Shown here: in pieces, positions 28,286 through 38,977 of the stretch | How the letters are laid out: each line of letters begins with the position of its first letter | Position numbering within the stretch: the first letter of the stretch is position 1 | Assembly (NCBI GenBank): GCA_905182355.1 | Contig: CAJJBH010000020.1 | Span: 1-64,000, forward strand | Source: an uncultured Paracoccaceae bacterium | GTDB lineage: Bacteria; Pseudomonadota; Alphaproteobacteria; Rhodobacterales; Rhodobacteraceae | DNA: 64,000 bases | Direction of reading: 5' to 3' | The notes under the pieces: generated by a model | The model's database searches: none | What the model was told of the DNA's origin: nothing | What the model saw: only the letters and a program-made list of their open reading frames with translations | Translations under genes and position numbers: made by a program

Positions 28286-29416
28286 ATGGGCCTGCCAGTA
28301 CGTGATCAACTGAAATACTGGGGCCTCACCGCCGCCATTTTCTTCGTTCTACTGTGGGTTTTGGGTGATGTACTGCTGCCCTTTATCCTTGGTGCGGCCA
28401 TCGCCTACTTTCTTGATCCGGTCGCAGACAAACTTGAGGCACTTGGTGCCAGCCGTGTTTTGGCCACAGCAACGATCACCATCACTGCCATCCTCATCTT
28501 TGTGCTTGTGGCCTTGCTGGTTATACCAACGCTGGTCAACCAAACCACTTCCCTGATTGCCAGTGCGCCCCAATATGCCACTGATCTTGCCGCGTTTTTG
28601 ACTGAACGTTTCCCCGCGTTGTTGGACGAAACATCCACGCTTAGCCAATCCCTAAGCAAGGTTGGTGAGGCGATCCAGAACCGCGGCGGCACTTTGCTTG
28701 AAACCGCACTTAGCTCTGCAGCCTCCCTTATCAGCATCATAACACTGTTTGTTATCGTCCCCGTTGTGTCGGTCTATCTGTTACTAGATTGGAACCGAAT
28801 GATCGTACGGATTGATGAACTGATGCCACGTGATCATGCACCCGTAATTCGCCAACTGGCTAGTCAAATAGACAGGACATTGGCGTCATTCATCCGTGGC
28901 ATGGGCACAGTTTGCTTAATCCTTGGTACTTATTACGCGTTTGCGCTGATGATTGTCGGGCTCCAATTCGGGTTGGTTGTTGGCTTCATTGCTGGCATCG
29001 TCACGTTCATTCCCTACCTCGGAGCGTTGGTTGGCGGGATTTTGGCCATCGGCCTTGCCTTGTTCCAATTTTGGAATGGGATCGAAATCGTTACCGATGG
29101 CGTCACAACATACGCAACAGATTGGATGCGCATTGGACTGGTCGGGGTTATCTTTGTTATCGGCCAGGTCATCGAGGGCAACTTCCTGACGCCAAAACTT
29201 GTTGGTAACAGCGTTGGCCTCCACCCTGTTTGGCTACTGTTGTCCCTATCCGTTTTTGGGACCTTGTTTGGATTTGTTGGCCTGCTGGTTGCGGTGCCAC
29301 TTGCCGCAGCAATTGGTGTCATCATACGGTTTGTGGTCGGACAATATAATTCGAGTCTTTTATACCAAGGGCACAGCGTAGCTGCGCACAAAAATGGCGA
29401 CGACAGCAACGTATGA
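28286..29416 (+). CDS. AI-2E-family (PerM-like) membrane transporter
   Basis: 376 residues with about eight membrane helices and a central extracytoplasmic region (residues 80-140). Characteristic segments: LPFILGAAIAYFLDPVAD near the N-terminus, VYLLLDWNRMIVRIDELMPR and the C-terminal GNSVGLHPVWLLLSLSVFG plus GLLVAVPLAAAIGVI. Members include the AI-2 exporter TqsA and Na+/H+ antiporters, so substrate is open. GGGAGAAG precedes the ATG. The stop overlaps the hdaA start by four bases (ATGA), a conserved arrangement with hdaA. Confidence 0.9.
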   Translation: MGLPVRDQLKYWGLTAAIFFVLLWVLGDVLLPFILGAAIAYFLDPVADKLEALGASRVLATATITITAILIFVLVALLVIPTLVNQTTSLIASAPQYATDLAAFLTERFPALLDETSTLSQSLSKVGEAIQNRGGTLLETALSSAASLISIITLFVIVPVVSVYLLLDWNRMIVRIDELMPRDHAPVIRQLASQIDRTLASFIRGMGTVCLILGTYYAFALMIVGLQFGLVVGFIAGIVTFIPYLGALVGGILAIGLALFQFWNGIEIVTDGVTTYATDWMRIGLVGVIFVIGQVIEGNFLTPKLVGNSVGLHPVWLLLSLSVFGTLFGFVGLLVAVPLAAAIGVIIRFVVGQYNSSLLYQGHSVAAHKNGDDSNV

Positions 29417-30084
29417 GCCAACAACTTAGCTTTGACCTACCAGCCATACCGGCTTTGGGGCGTGACGATTTCATGATTGCGCCCAGCAACGCCGTGGCAG
29501 TGGCGATGATTGAAGTCACGCACAATTGGGTGGGTGGAAAGTTGGTGTTATGTGGACCCACAGGATCAGGTAAAACACACCTTGCGCATGTTTGGGCAGG
29601 TTCACAGAATGGCCAAATCATCGCCGCGGCTGATCTGGTAGACGCAAACATACCCGCCCTTGCATCAACTGCTTTAGCTATCGAAAACCTACCTGATATT
29701 GCCCAAAATCACGCCGCACAAACTGCCCTATTTCATCTGCACAACATGATGCAAAGCAATGGCCATCTATTGTTAATGACGGGCAGCGGCGCGCCAAACC
29801 ACTGGAGCATGAGCCTCCCTGACCTGCAAAGCAGAATAGACGCTGCTGGTGTCGCAACATTGAAAGCCCCTGATGACACACTTTTAAGTGCCGTCATTGC
29901 CAAACAATTCAACGACCGCCAATTGATGCCACGGCCCGATGTGATCCCATACCTTGTTTTAAGGATAGATCGTTCTTTTGCCGCGGCGCGGGACGTCGTG
30001 GCGGCAATGGACGAGCACAGTCTTTCACGACACAAACCCCTTACCCGTGCGTTGGCGGCACAGGTGCTGGACAATTTTGGCTAA
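29413..30084 (+). CDS. hdaA: DnaA regulatory inactivator-like protein HdaA
   Basis: 223 residues, a short DnaA-type AAA+ ATPase without the DNA-binding domain. The N-terminal MSQQLSFDLPAI is the clamp-binding motif (QL-S-F) through which Hda binds the beta sliding clamp. Walker A GPTGSGKTHLAHVW is near residue 48-61, and AIENLPDI stands for Walker B. It stimulates ATP hydrolysis by DnaA after initiation. Start overlaps the preceding permease stop. Confidence 0.9.
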   Translation: MSQQLSFDLPAIPALGRDDFMIAPSNAVAVAMIEVTHNWVGGKLVLCGPTGSGKTHLAHVWAGSQNGQIIAAADLVDANIPALASTALAIENLPDIAQNHAAQTALFHLHNMMQSNGHLLLMTGSGAPNHWSMSLPDLQSRIDAAGVATLKAPDDTLLSAVIAKQFNDRQLMPRPDVIPYLVLRIDRSFAAARDVVAAMDEHSLSRHKPLTRALAAQVLDNFG

Positions 30085-30096
30085 ACGGCGCAACAT

Positions 30097-30114
30097 CTGT
30101 CACTTAACTGTCAT
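30097..30114 (+). promoter_or_regulatory. Pho box in front of ppk
   Basis: CTGTCAC-TTAA-CTGTCAT: two direct 7-base repeats separated by four A/T bases, the canonical 18-bp PhoB-binding site, ending 22 bases before the ppk ATG. This implies PhoB-dependent induction at low phosphate. Confidence 0.8.
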
Positions 30115-30136
30115 AATTCGTTGATATTGAAAACTT

Positions 30137-32308
30137 ATGTCACACGCCGACTTCCTAACTGCGCCGTTTGATGCGCCCACAGATTTGCCAGATTTGGACC
30201 CGACAAGCGCGAGCCGTTTCTACAATCGTGAACTCAGTTGGCTGGGGTTCAATTGGCGTGTTTTACAAGAAGCCGAAAACCCGCGTGTTCCCTTGTTGGA
30301 ACGCTTGCGGTTCTTGTCGATCAGTGCAGACAACTTGGACGAATTTTATACTGTACGTGTCGCGGGTTTACGTGAATTAGCGCGTGCTGGGAACATAACA
30401 CCGGGCATTGATGGATTATCACCAGCCGAACAACTGGTGCTTATCAACGAAAACGCACGCAACCTGATGCACACGCAACAACGCGTGCTTGGCGAACTTC
30501 ATCAGCAGATGGAGGCGGAAAACATAAAGATCCTAGAACTTGACGACCTGACAGATGCTGATCGCGTTTTTCTAAAGGAATTCTTCCTGACCCAAGTGTT
30601 CGCCGTTTTGTCGCCACTGGCCATTGATCCCGCCCATCCGTTTCCGTTCATTCCAAACACCGGGTATGCGCTGGCCCTGCAACTTCAACGTAAACGCGAC
30701 AAAAGAAATTTGCAGGCACTGTTGCCGATCCCTGCGCAAATCGATCGTTTTATTTCCGTTCCCAGCGAGACTGAGCATAGGTTCCTTCCTTTGGAAGCGC
30801 TTTTGGTCCTCAATATCCCAGGCCTTTTTCCAGGATATGAACTTAAGGGACATTTCGAATTCCGCGTCCTGCGTGACAGCGATCTCGAGGTCGAAGAAGA
30901 AGCAGAAGATTTGGTGCGTGAATTTGAAGTGGCCCTGAAACGGCGCAAACGCGGCGAGGTCGTGCGCATCAGTATTTCGACAGGTGCCCCTGAAAAATTG
31001 AAATCTGTTGTTATGGCCGAACTTGGTGTTGGCGATGATGAAATGATCGAAATTGACGGAATGATCGGCATCGACGATTTAAGCGAACTGGTATTGGAAG
31101 AACGGCCGGATCTGTTGTGGCCCACATTCACTCCACGTGTCCCTGAACGTGTGACCGACTTTGAGGGTGATATGTTCGCAGCTATTCGCCAAAAAGACAT
31201 GCTACTGCACCACCCTTATGAAACTTTTGACATGGTCGTTCGGTTCTTGCAGCAAGCTGCGCGTGACCCAAACGTGGTCGCGATCAAGCAAACGCTTTAT
31301 CGCACCTCCAAACGTTCCCCCATTGTCGAAGCTCTTTGTGAAGCAGCGGAAGACGGCAAATCGGTCACGGCTTTGGTCGAATTAAAGGCGCGTTTTGACG
31401 AGGCTGCCAATATCCGTCAATCGCGCCGTTTAGAACGCGCTGGTGCACATGTTGTCTACGGATTCATCGACCTAAAAACTCATGCAAAGATCAGCACAGT
31501 TGTGCGTCGCGAAGGAAGTGAACTGGTAACCTACACCCACTATGGCACGGGCAATTACCATCCCATCACCGCACGTATTTACACCGATCTTTCATTGTTC
31601 ACTTGTGATGCAAAACTCGGACGTGACGCGACAAAAGTGTTCAATTACCTATCTGGCTACGCCCCACCTGAAAACCTAAGCAACCTCGCGATTTCACCCG
31701 CCAATCTGAAAACCCGCCTGCTCGAGATGATCGCGGCCGAGGCAGAACACGCCCGTGCTGGACGGCCCGCCGAAATTTGGGCAAAGATGAACAGCCTGAT
31801 CGAAAAGGAAATCATTGATGCGCTATATGCAGCGTCCCAAGACGGTGTGAAAATCAGCCTTGTTGTGCGCGGAATTTGTGGCTTGCGCCCTGGCATCACA
31901 GGATTGTCTGAAAACATCCGCGTAAAATCAATCGTTGGCCGTTTCTTGGAACACTCGCGCATTGTCTGTTTTGGCAACGGCCATGGCCTGCCCCATAAAA
32001 AAGCACGGGTGTTCATTTCATCTGCCGACTGGATGAGCCGCAATTTAAACCGCCGTGTCGAAATACTGGTCGAGATCAAGAATGCAACGGTTAAGGCACA
32101 AATCGTGTCCCAAATCATGGCCGCAAACTTGGCCGATGTGGCCCAAAGCTGGGTTATGGCCCCAGACGGAAGCTTTACCCGCCCGCCCGTTGAAGAAGGC
32201 ACATTCGAATTTAATTTGCATCGCTTCTTCATGGAAAACCCATCCTTGTCGGGCCGCGGCTCCGCAGGGGCATCCGACGTTCCCAAGTTGACACATACCA
32301 AAAACTAA
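30137..32308 (+). CDS. ppk1: Polyphosphate kinase 1
   Basis: 723 residues. Domains in order: N domain ([20 protein letters not shown]), head domain, and two phospholipase-D-like catalytic domains. The autophosphorylated His lies about residue 449 in LKTHAKIS and the second essential His about 606 in [11 protein letters not shown]. It polymerises the terminal phosphate of ATP into polyphosphate at the membrane. A Pho box lies just upstream, and ppx follows 82 bases downstream, giving a synthesis/degradation pair. Full length, no lesion. Confidence 0.96.
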   Translation: MSHADFLTAPFDAPTDLPDLDPTSASRFYNRELSWLGFNWRVLQEAENPRVPLLERLRFLSISADNLDEFYTVRVAGLRELARAGNITPGIDGLSPAEQLVLINENARNLMHTQQRVLGELHQQMEAENIKILELDDLTDADRVFLKEFFLTQVFAVLSPLAIDPAHPFPFIPNTGYALALQLQRKRDKRNLQALLPIPAQIDRFISVPSETEHRFLPLEALLVLNIPGLFPGYELKGHFEFRVLRDSDLEVEEEAEDLVREFEVALKRRKRGEVVRISISTGAPEKLKSVVMAELGVGDDEMIEIDGMIGIDDLSELVLEERPDLLWPTFTPRVPERVTDFEGDMFAAIRQKDMLLHHPYETFDMVVRFLQQAARDPNVVAIKQTLYRTSKRSPIVEALCEAAEDGKSVTALVELKARFDEAANIRQSRRLERAGAHVVYGFIDLKTHAKISTVVRREGSELVTYTHYGTGNYHPITARIYTDLSLFTCDAKLGRDATKVFNYLSGYAPPENLSNLAISPANLKTRLLEMIAAEAEHARAGRPAEIWAKMNSLIEKEIIDALYAASQDGVKISLVVRGICGLRPGITGLSENIRVKSIVGRFLEHSRIVCFGNGHGLPHKKARVFISSADWMSRNLNRRVEILVEIKNATVKAQIVSQIMAANLADVAQSWVMAPDGSFTRPPVEEGTFEFNLHRFFMENPSLSGRGSAGASDVPKLTHTKN

Positions 32309-32390
32309 CACACTAAGCGCGCGTGTTGACCCGGCCTAATCCTTCAGGGCAGGCTGGCAACAAGCCACCCACACAAGGGAATTTCCGGAC

Positions 32391-33932
32391 GTGCAAACTG
32401 AACCCTCGGCAAACGACACTGGCACCTTCGGCCTGTCCCTATTCGACGATCCAAGTACCCGCGCGCTGTCGCGCGTCGGGGTAGTTGATGTTGGATCAAA
32501 TTCAGTCCGAATGGTCGTGTTTGATGGTGCGGCCCGCAGTCCCGCATATTTTTACAACGAAAAAATTATGTGCGCCTTGGGGGCAGGGGTTTCAGAAACG
32601 GGACAGTTAAGCCCCTCTGGGCGCAAACGTGCTTTGGCCGCTATGATCAGGTTCAAGCACCTTGCAGATGGCATGGGATTGTCTGAGTTGACAGTTGTCG
32701 CCACTGCCGCTGTGCGCGATGCAGATGACGGGCCAGATTTCTGCGCCGATGTCTTGCGCGACACAGGCCTGAAGATTTGGGTCATTGACGGCAAGGAAGA
32801 AGCGCGGCTTTCGGCCCAAGGCGTATTGCTGGGCTGGCCAGGTGCTTATGGATTGATTTGTGACATCGGTGGTTCATCTATGGAACTGGCAGAAATTTCC
32901 GAAGGACGGGTTGGCAAGCGGGTCACGTCCAACCTTGGCCCGCTTAAATTGCAAAGCATCAAGGGCGGGCACAAAGGGCGCAAAGAACATATCAAAGCAA
33001 CCATCGCTGAATTGGTTGAACAAATGGGTGCGCAACGCGATCGCCTGTTTTTGGTCGGTGGCAGTTGGCGTGCAATAGCGCGGATAGACATGCATCGACG
33101 TGGATATCCCCTGCATGTTTTGCACGAATACCGCATGAGCCCAGCGAATGTGTCGCTCACCGCCAAGTTTATTGCTGACGCTGACATACAAGAACTGCGC
33201 AATGCCTGCGGTATTTCGTCTGCCCGTATGGTGTTGGTTCCATTGGCCGCTTTGGTTTTAAAACAACTGGTTAAAGCGTTCAAACCCAAGGATATCGCGA
33301 TCAGCAGTTATGGCATCCGCGAAGGCATGCTTTATGAACAAATGCCACAAAGATTGCGCGATCGTGACCCCTTGATCGAAGCTTCAAAGTTCGCGGAAGC
33401 CAAAGATGCCCGAATGCCCGGATTTGGCAAATCTCTTTATGAATTTGTCCTGCCGCTTTTCAAATCGGCACCCGATACACGTAAACGATTGGTCAAAGCC
33501 GCATGCCTATTGCACGATGTCAGCTGGCGTGCCCATCCCGACTACCGGGCTGAAATCTGTTTTGACAATGCAACACGTGCCAATCTGGGCGGGTTAAAAC
33601 ATTCCGAACGGATATTCCTAGGGCTCGCATTGCTGCACCGATACTCCAACTCCCGCGAAGGGACGCGTTTTGAAGAACTTTATACGTTGGTCGATGACAA
33701 AACCCAACTTGAAGCCGAAGTATTGGGCAAAGCAATGCGCTTTGGCGCAATGTTGTGGATGGAAAAAGGGGCCGAACGGGCGACATTCAAATGGTTCCCG
33801 AAGAAACGCCTGCTTGAATTCCAACTCACCCGTGACGCTTTGCCGCTTTACGGTGAAGTCGCTGAGGTTCGATTGCAATCGCTTGCCAGTTCGCTTGATG
33901 CTGAACTTAGCGTAAAAATACGCAAAGCGTGA
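32391..33932 (+). CDS. ppx: Exopolyphosphatase/guanosine pentaphosphate phosphatase
   Basis: 513 residues. ASKHA fold: phosphate-1 motif VVDVGSNSVRMVVFDG near residue 30, VVATAAVRDADDGPDF, the second glycine-rich loop ICDIGGSSMELAEIS, and a C-terminal HD-like region (LVKAACLLHDVSWRAHPDYR). It removes terminal phosphate from polyphosphate and may convert pppGpp to ppGpp. Starts with GTG after AAGGGA. It follows ppk1 on the same strand, probably co-transcribed. Confidence 0.94.
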   Translation: MQTEPSANDTGTFGLSLFDDPSTRALSRVGVVDVGSNSVRMVVFDGAARSPAYFYNEKIMCALGAGVSETGQLSPSGRKRALAAMIRFKHLADGMGLSELTVVATAAVRDADDGPDFCADVLRDTGLKIWVIDGKEEARLSAQGVLLGWPGAYGLICDIGGSSMELAEISEGRVGKRVTSNLGPLKLQSIKGGHKGRKEHIKATIAELVEQMGAQRDRLFLVGGSWRAIARIDMHRRGYPLHVLHEYRMSPANVSLTAKFIADADIQELRNACGISSARMVLVPLAALVLKQLVKAFKPKDIAISSYGIREGMLYEQMPQRLRDRDPLIEASKFAEAKDARMPGFGKSLYEFVLPLFKSAPDTRKRLVKAACLLHDVSWRAHPDYRAEICFDNATRANLGGLKHSERIFLGLALLHRYSNSREGTRFEELYTLVDDKTQLEAEVLGKAMRFGAMLWMEKGAERATFKWFPKKRLLEFQLTRDALPLYGEVAEVRLQSLASSLDAELSVKIRKA

Positions 33933-33947
33933 CCTACAAAATACGTC

Positions 33948-34973
33948 TTAAATATTGACGTCCAAAGTAACCGGAAAATGATCCGAGGCCGTAACCAATG
34001 CATCCTGCAATTCAGGCGTATTCCAGCATTTGGGATCATCCAAAGGATGCCAAATGCGCCATTCTGCATCGCGTTCCTGAATCTGTGGGGACACCATGAT
34101 GTAATCCAGCAGTGCTTGTAAAAATCGCTTTTGCGGTCGAATGAAAAACCGCGACGTTGTTGGAGTTGCCGTTAACTTTCGGGACAATGCCATACGCGCA
34201 TGGGGTTCAAACAACTGCGGCATTCCTTCTCCACCCAGCAAAATCTCCACTGAGGAACGACCAAAAAGGTCTTCGTATTCGTCTAATCCAGGTCCATCAT
34301 TCATATCCCCAACCACGATCAAGGGTGTTCCAATGTCCAGATGGTCAGTGATCCGTTGACGCAGCCAGATCGCCTGCGCCAGCTGTTTGCGGCGGTTGGC
34401 TATGGAATAGCGCATCACCTCATCACGGTTTTGGGCACCGTGCGGGGCTTTTGATTTCAGATGTGCTCCTATCATTTGCAGGTCGAACCCAGCTTTGGTT
34501 TTGATAGACAACTCCAATGGCGGCTTGGAAAAGCGCACTAGATCCTCGACTTCATCAACGTCCAGGTCGATGCGAAATGCGCCATCAAAACGGGGAGCAT
34601 TGCGTCCACCTGTTTCCCCCAAATCGTCGCCACGCGGATCATGATGAACAGTCATCGCATCGGGATCATACAACATCGCAATTTCTTGCTGGGTGTTGTT
34701 GCCAAAACCTATGGCCGCTTTGCGCGCCCGCAATTTAAAACGGGCGGCAAAATTCTCAAGCGCCAGAACCGTATCACGTTGCTTGCTATGGTCTGGGGCT
34801 TCGATGATCATCACCGCGTCGGCATCCATCGCCTTGAACACAACGCCCAAAGCATGGGTTTGTTGCTTGCGAGTAACGTCATAACGTCCTGACCATCCAT
34901 CGTTGTTCAGCAGCGCACCATGCTGGTCAAACAGCCGATCCATCCACTCAACGTTATATGTTGCAAACCGCAT
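33948..34973 (-). CDS. Endonuclease/exonuclease/phosphatase-family protein
   Basis: 341 residues. EEP fold: RFATYNVEWMDRLF with the metal-side Asn, MIIEAPDHSKQRD with Glu, IGAHLKSKAPHG, VVGDMNDGPGLDEYED with the catalytic D-x-N, and the terminal SDHFPVTLD with Asp-His. These enzymes cleave phosphodiester bonds of DNA, RNA or lipids; here the target is unknown. No signal peptide, so cytoplasmic. It shares one base with the start-side gene DjlA-like (34973) and converges on ppx. Confidence 0.88.
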   Translation of the reverse strand: MRFATYNVEWMDRLFDQHGALLNNDGWSGRYDVTRKQQTHALGVVFKAMDADAVMIIEAPDHSKQRDTVLALENFAARFKLRARKAAIGFGNNTQQEIAMLYDPDAMTVHHDPRGDDLGETGGRNAPRFDGAFRIDLDVDEVEDLVRFSKPPLELSIKTKAGFDLQMIGAHLKSKAPHGAQNRDEVMRYSIANRRKQLAQAIWLRQRITDHLDIGTPLIVVGDMNDGPGLDEYEDLFGRSSVEILLGGEGMPQLFEPHARMALSRKLTATPTTSRFFIRPQKRFLQALLDYIMVSPQIQERDAEWRIWHPLDDPKCWNTPELQDALVTASDHFPVTLDVNI

Positions 34974-35653
34974 TATGCGTGCTCTTTTTGGATGTCATCC
35001 CACGCACGATTAATATCGCGCATCCGTTTTCCTGCCAACACAATCGCCTCCTCGGGAATGCCTCGTGCTATCATCGCGTCGGGATGATTTTCACGTGCCA
35101 GCTTGCGCCATGCCTTGCGCATTTCATCAAAACTCATATCCGGGTTCAGACCTAAAACAGTGTAAGGGTCTGTATCTGCATCTGGAACAAAACGGGCGCG
35201 CATCCCTTTAAATTCGTGTTCGTGGACTTCAAATATTTCAGCCACACGTTCCAAGAATGCATCTTCATTTGGATGATAAAACCCATCGGCCATCGCAATA
35301 TGAAAAAGACCCTCCATCAAATCCTTCAATGTACAAGGATCTTCATGAAACATCTTGTAGATACGGGTTGCATAGCTTTCAAATCCGGCCACATCAGTAC
35401 GTGCCATATTGAAAACACGGGCGGCACCTGCCTCGTCCTGCGCGGCGATACTGAACACTTCGCGAAAGGCCGTAACCTCGTCGCGGGTTACCTGACCATC
35501 CGCTTTGGCCATTTTGGCACCCAGCGCGATCACCGCAATCGCAAACGCGACCGTGCGTTCAGGAGGGCTGCGCAGCTTGTCAAAAACTGACGACAGCGCC
35601 TCGCCCGAGGTGAGAGCAGAAAGGGCTTCAGCTATGCGAGACCAAATAGACAT
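34973..35653 (-). CDS. TerB plus J-domain co-chaperone (DjlA-like)
   Basis: 226 residues. Residues about 30-150 form a TerB-like helical domain (AVIALGAKMAKADGQVTRDE, FHIAMADGFYHPNEDAFLER with its acidic pairs) and the C-terminal 65 residues a J domain (DPYTVLGLNPDMSFDEMRKA, HPD in ENHPDAM) that stimulates DnaK ATPase. DjlA has the same order, but the N-terminal membrane helix is weak here, so location is uncertain. The start follows the nuclease gene's start by overlap of one base. Confidence 0.88.
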   Translation of the reverse strand: MSIWSRIAEALSALTSGEALSSVFDKLRSPPERTVAFAIAVIALGAKMAKADGQVTRDEVTAFREVFSIAAQDEAGAARVFNMARTDVAGFESYATRIYKMFHEDPCTLKDLMEGLFHIAMADGFYHPNEDAFLERVAEIFEVHEHEFKGMRARFVPDADTDPYTVLGLNPDMSFDEMRKAWRKLARENHPDAMIARGIPEEAIVLAGKRMRDINRAWDDIQKEHA

Positions 35654-35684
35654 GGATGCACCCTAACCTTTGCGCAAAGAAGTG

Positions 35685-36170
35685 TCAGCGCGTTTCCAAG
35701 GTTTTCTGCATTAATATCAAATCATGCCATTCGCCATTTTTTCGGCCAACTTGGGGCATATGGCCCACCTGCTTAAACCCTAGTTTATGATGAAAATTTA
35801 AAGCATCCAAGTTACCACCACTGATCGCACCAACCATGACGTGGTGGCCCATTTCCAGGGCAACCCTTGTTACTTCATCTAACAACAAGCGCCCTATGCC
35901 TTTGCGTTTCACATTTGCGGCTATGTAGACTGAATGTTCCGCCGTATGCGCATATCCTGGGCCATTTCGGAACGGGCCAATCAATGCGAATCCCGCAAAG
36001 ATTCCATCAACTTCCGCAATCATTACGGACCGCATTGGATCAGAAATCATAGCCTCGACATCAGCACGCAATTTCAATTCTGTTGTAAACGTCACAGCCG
36101 TCTCTAGGATCAAGGTGTTCCAAAGCGTGGTAATCTCAGCCGCGTCGCAGCTCAGCCCAGACCGGATCAC
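35685..36170 (-). CDS. GNAT-family N-acetyltransferase
   Basis: 161 residues similar to phosphinothricin/methionine-sulfoximine acetyltransferases. Acetyl-CoA-binding motif VKRKGIGRLLLDEVTRVA (R-K-x-G-I-G-x-x-L), preceded by EHSVYIAANV, and the C-terminal ALNFHHKLGFKQVGHMPQVG. It acetylates an amino group of a small molecule; substrate unknown. Its start overlaps the stop of the VOC-like gene (ATGA), so they form a coupled pair. Confidence 0.88.
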   Translation of the reverse strand: MIRSGLSCDAAEITTLWNTLILETAVTFTTELKLRADVEAMISDPMRSVMIAEVDGIFAGFALIGPFRNGPGYAHTAEHSVYIAANVKRKGIGRLLLDEVTRVALEMGHHVMVGAISGGNLDALNFHHKLGFKQVGHMPQVGRKNGEWHDLILMQKTLETR

Positions 36171-36775
36171 AACTGGCGTATCCCATGCGGTGTTTCGAAT
36201 TCTGCCCTCAATTCAGGTGCACCCTGTTCAAAAACAATCCGATTATCAACCAACGCACGACACACCGAAACCTCTAGATCTTTCGCCTGCGGATGCACCA
36301 CAATAAGGCGGCGTAATCGGCACCCCGAAGATGCCAACCCATCGGAGGGATGGGTAGAGGTTTGCCACTCAATCAATGCGGGACACATATTATCGAAGGG
36401 CAATCTGCCACTTGACGGCACAACCATCTGCCAACGCAAATCACGACGATTTAGCTGAACCGCCTCGCCAACCCCATCAGGTAACGCCGCGACATCCTGA
36501 TCCAACGTTGTGCTGCGGCAAATCCAATTTGTCAGACGTGCATCACCTGTAAAATGATCCAGATCAAACCACCTGGGACGATCGGGTTCGGGGGCATCAG
36601 GGTTAATCGCAATTGCCTCAAGGTACAAACCGTCAGCCAATCCCATCAACTTATTATGAGTATGGAACACGGCGTGTTCGCCCCCCCCTTGCATGGGAAC
36701 ACCCAATGCCTCTTCGACAAAATTTTGGGCCGCTTCTAAGGTTTCGCCGGATACGGCCAAATGATCTAACAACAT
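36167..36775 (-). CDS. Glyoxalase-like VOC protein
   Basis: 202 residues, opening LLDHLAVSGETLEAAQNFVE, the beta-alpha start of the glyoxalase-like domain (PF13468 type), with GEHAVFHTHNKLMGLADGLY and EAIAINPDAPEPDRPRWFDL as in that family. The C-terminus is longer than simple glyoxalases. Enzymatic role unknown. Coupled to the GNAT gene downstream; the terminator hairpin of mcm lies between it and mcm. Confidence 0.82.
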   Translation of the reverse strand: MLLDHLAVSGETLEAAQNFVEEALGVPMQGGGEHAVFHTHNKLMGLADGLYLEAIAINPDAPEPDRPRWFDLDHFTGDARLTNWICRSTTLDQDVAALPDGVGEAVQLNRRDLRWQMVVPSSGRLPFDNMCPALIEWQTSTHPSDGLASSGCRLRRLIVVHPQAKDLEVSVCRALVDNRIVFEQGAPELRAEFETPHGIRQL

Positions 36776-36818
36776 TCTATTGCTCCAATTTCACTCGTTG
36801 TCGCAAAACGCTAAAGTC

Positions 36819-36844
36819 GATTGGGGGTCCGTGTACCCCCAATC
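36819..36844 (-). terminator. Hairpin terminator candidate after mcm
   Basis: A perfect 10-bp inverted repeat, GATTGGGGGT and ACCCCCAATC with a 6-base loop, directly after the mcm stop and before the VOC gene. No T-run follows, so an intrinsic terminator is likely but not classic. Confidence 0.55.
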
Positions 36845-36847
36845 CAA

Positions 36848-38977
36848 TTATTTACGTGTGTTTTGAATGATCTCAAGTATATCTTGCGCTGCTTTTGGGA
36901 TGTTCGTCCCCGGACCAAATATTGCTTTAACACCATTATCATACAGGTATTGGTAATCTTGCTGCGGAATAACACCCCCGCAAATGACAATAATATCGTC
37001 AGCACCCGCGTCCTTTAACGCCTGCACAAGTTGCGGGGCCAGCGTTTTATGACCCGCCGCTTGTGAACTGATACCGATGACATGAACGTCATTGTCGACC
37101 GCATCTTGCGCCGCTTCCGCGGGTGTCTGGAACAATGGCCCAACATCCACATCAAAACCAATATCTGCAAACGCGGTTGCGATCACCTTTGCGCCACGAT
37201 CGTGCCCGTCTTGACCCATCTTCACAACTAACATCCGAGGGCGGCGACCTTCAACTTCTGCAAAATCTTCGACCGATTTTTGGATTGCTGCAAAGCCCTC
37301 GTCACCAGCATAAGCTGCTCCGTAAACGCCTGACAACATCTTGACTTCAGCGCGATGGCGTCCGAACACGTTTTCCATAGCCATACTGATTTCCCCCACA
37401 GTTGCACGCGCACGCGCGGCATCAACTGCAGCTTCCAAAAGGTTACCGCCCTCGCCCGCGCGGCGCGTCAGTTCAACCAAGGCCGCCTCGCAAACGGCGC
37501 TATCACGGCTGGCACGAATGCCTTCCAAACGCGCGATCTGGCTGGTGCGTACTGCATCATTGTCGATGTCCAAAATGTCGATTGGGTCTTCTTTGTCCAA
37601 ACGATATTTATTAACCCCAACGATCACTTCTGTGCCACGATCGATATTGGCTTGACGGGTTGCAGCCGCCTCTTCAATCCGCAATTTTGGCATGCCAGAG
37701 GCTACGGCCTTGGTCATACCACCAAGCTCTTCAACCTCTTCGATCAGCTTCCATGCCTCTTCCGCCAAATCATGGGTCAGCTTTTCTACGTAATAGGAGC
37801 CCGCCAATGGATCGACCACATTGGTCACACCTGTTTCCTCTTGCAAAATCAGCTGTGTGTTACGGGCAATTCGGGCAGAAAAGTCGGTGGGCAAAGCAAT
37901 CGCTTCGTCCAGCGCATTGGTGTGAAGTGACTGTGTGCCACCCAAGGCTGCTGCCATAGCTTCATATGCGGTGCGGACCACGTTGTTGTAAGGGTCTTGT
38001 TCTTGCAACGACACGCCAGAGGTCTGGCAGTGTGTGCGCAACATGGACGATTTTGGGTTCTTCGGTTCAAATTCTGACATGATACGGTGCCACAGCAAAC
38101 GGGCGGCGCGCAATTTGGACGCCTCCATAAAGAAGTTCATACCAATGGCGAAGAAAAAGCTAAGGCGAGGCGCAAATTTATCAACGTCCATGCCCGCAGC
38201 AATCGCAGTGCGTACGTATTCGCGCCCATCAGCCAAAGTGAAAGCCAGTTCTTGAACCAAATTCGCGCCAGCTTCTTGCATGTGGTAGCCAGAGATCGAG
38301 ATCGAGTTGAATTTCGGCATCTCATTCGCCGTGAATTCAATGATGTCTGAGACGATCCGCATCGATGGTTCAGGTGGATAAATGTATGTGTTGCGGACCA
38401 TAAATTCTTTCAGAACGTCGTTCTGAATTGTTCCCGCAAGAACTGACTTATCGTGACCTTGTTCTTCACCCGCGACTATAAAACTTGCCAAGATTGGGAT
38501 TACTGCACCGTTCATAGTCATCGACACTGAAACTTTATCCAGCGGAATACCGTCAAACAGGATTTTCATATCCTCAACGCTGTCGATAGCAACACCAGCT
38601 TTGCCAACATCACCCACCACCCGTTCGTGATCACTGTCATAGCCACGGTGGGTGGCTAGATCGAAGGCAACGGACACACCTTGCTGACCCGCGGCCAATC
38701 CACGGCGATAGAAGGCGTTGGATTCCTCGGCCGTGGAAAAGCCTGCATATTGGCGAATGGTCCAGGGACGACCCGCGTACATTGTTGCCTTTACGCCGCG
38801 CGTATACGGTGCCACACCGGGGATCGTCCCAAGGTGATCAACACCTTCCAAATCTTCTTCGGTATAGATCGGCTGAACATCAATTCCCTCAAGGGTTTTC
38901 CACGTCAGATCATCTATGGGCCGGCCACGCAGTTCACTTTCAGCGATGCCCTGCCACGTATCTTTCTTGTTTGTCAT
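36848..38977 (-). CDS. scpA: Methylmalonyl-CoA mutase
   Basis: 709 residues, single-chain type. N-terminal TIM barrel: [20 protein letters not shown] and [13 protein letters not shown] contact the CoA substrate. C-terminal B12-binding domain has [20 protein letters not shown] with base-off His592 of D-x-H-x-x-G, plus GISSQAAGH and ICGGVIP. It isomerises (R)-methylmalonyl-CoA to succinyl-CoA with adenosylcobalamin, downstream of PccAB. Its start lies inside the end of the sulfotransferase-like gene (38-base overlap). The stop is followed by a hairpin. Confidence 0.96.
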   Translation of the reverse strand: MTNKKDTWQGIAESELRGRPIDDLTWKTLEGIDVQPIYTEEDLEGVDHLGTIPGVAPYTRGVKATMYAGRPWTIRQYAGFSTAEESNAFYRRGLAAGQQGVSVAFDLATHRGYDSDHERVVGDVGKAGVAIDSVEDMKILFDGIPLDKVSVSMTMNGAVIPILASFIVAGEEQGHDKSVLAGTIQNDVLKEFMVRNTYIYPPEPSMRIVSDIIEFTANEMPKFNSISISGYHMQEAGANLVQELAFTLADGREYVRTAIAAGMDVDKFAPRLSFFFAIGMNFFMEASKLRAARLLWHRIMSEFEPKNPKSSMLRTHCQTSGVSLQEQDPYNNVVRTAYEAMAAALGGTQSLHTNALDEAIALPTDFSARIARNTQLILQEETGVTNVVDPLAGSYYVEKLTHDLAEEAWKLIEEVEELGGMTKAVASGMPKLRIEEAAATRQANIDRGTEVIVGVNKYRLDKEDPIDILDIDNDAVRTSQIARLEGIRASRDSAVCEAALVELTRRAGEGGNLLEAAVDAARARATVGEISMAMENVFGRHRAEVKMLSGVYGAAYAGDEGFAAIQKSVEDFAEVEGRRPRMLVVKMGQDGHDRGAKVIATAFADIGFDVDVGPLFQTPAEAAQDAVDNDVHVIGISSQAAGHKTLAPQLVQALKDAGADDIIVICGGVIPQQDYQYLYDNGVKAIFGPGTNIPKAAQDILEIIQNTRK

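Noticed and set aside
36787-36846. Possible tRNA-like fold before mcm
   Set aside because: The only structure is a single 10-bp hairpin; no acceptor or T-loop sequences are present.
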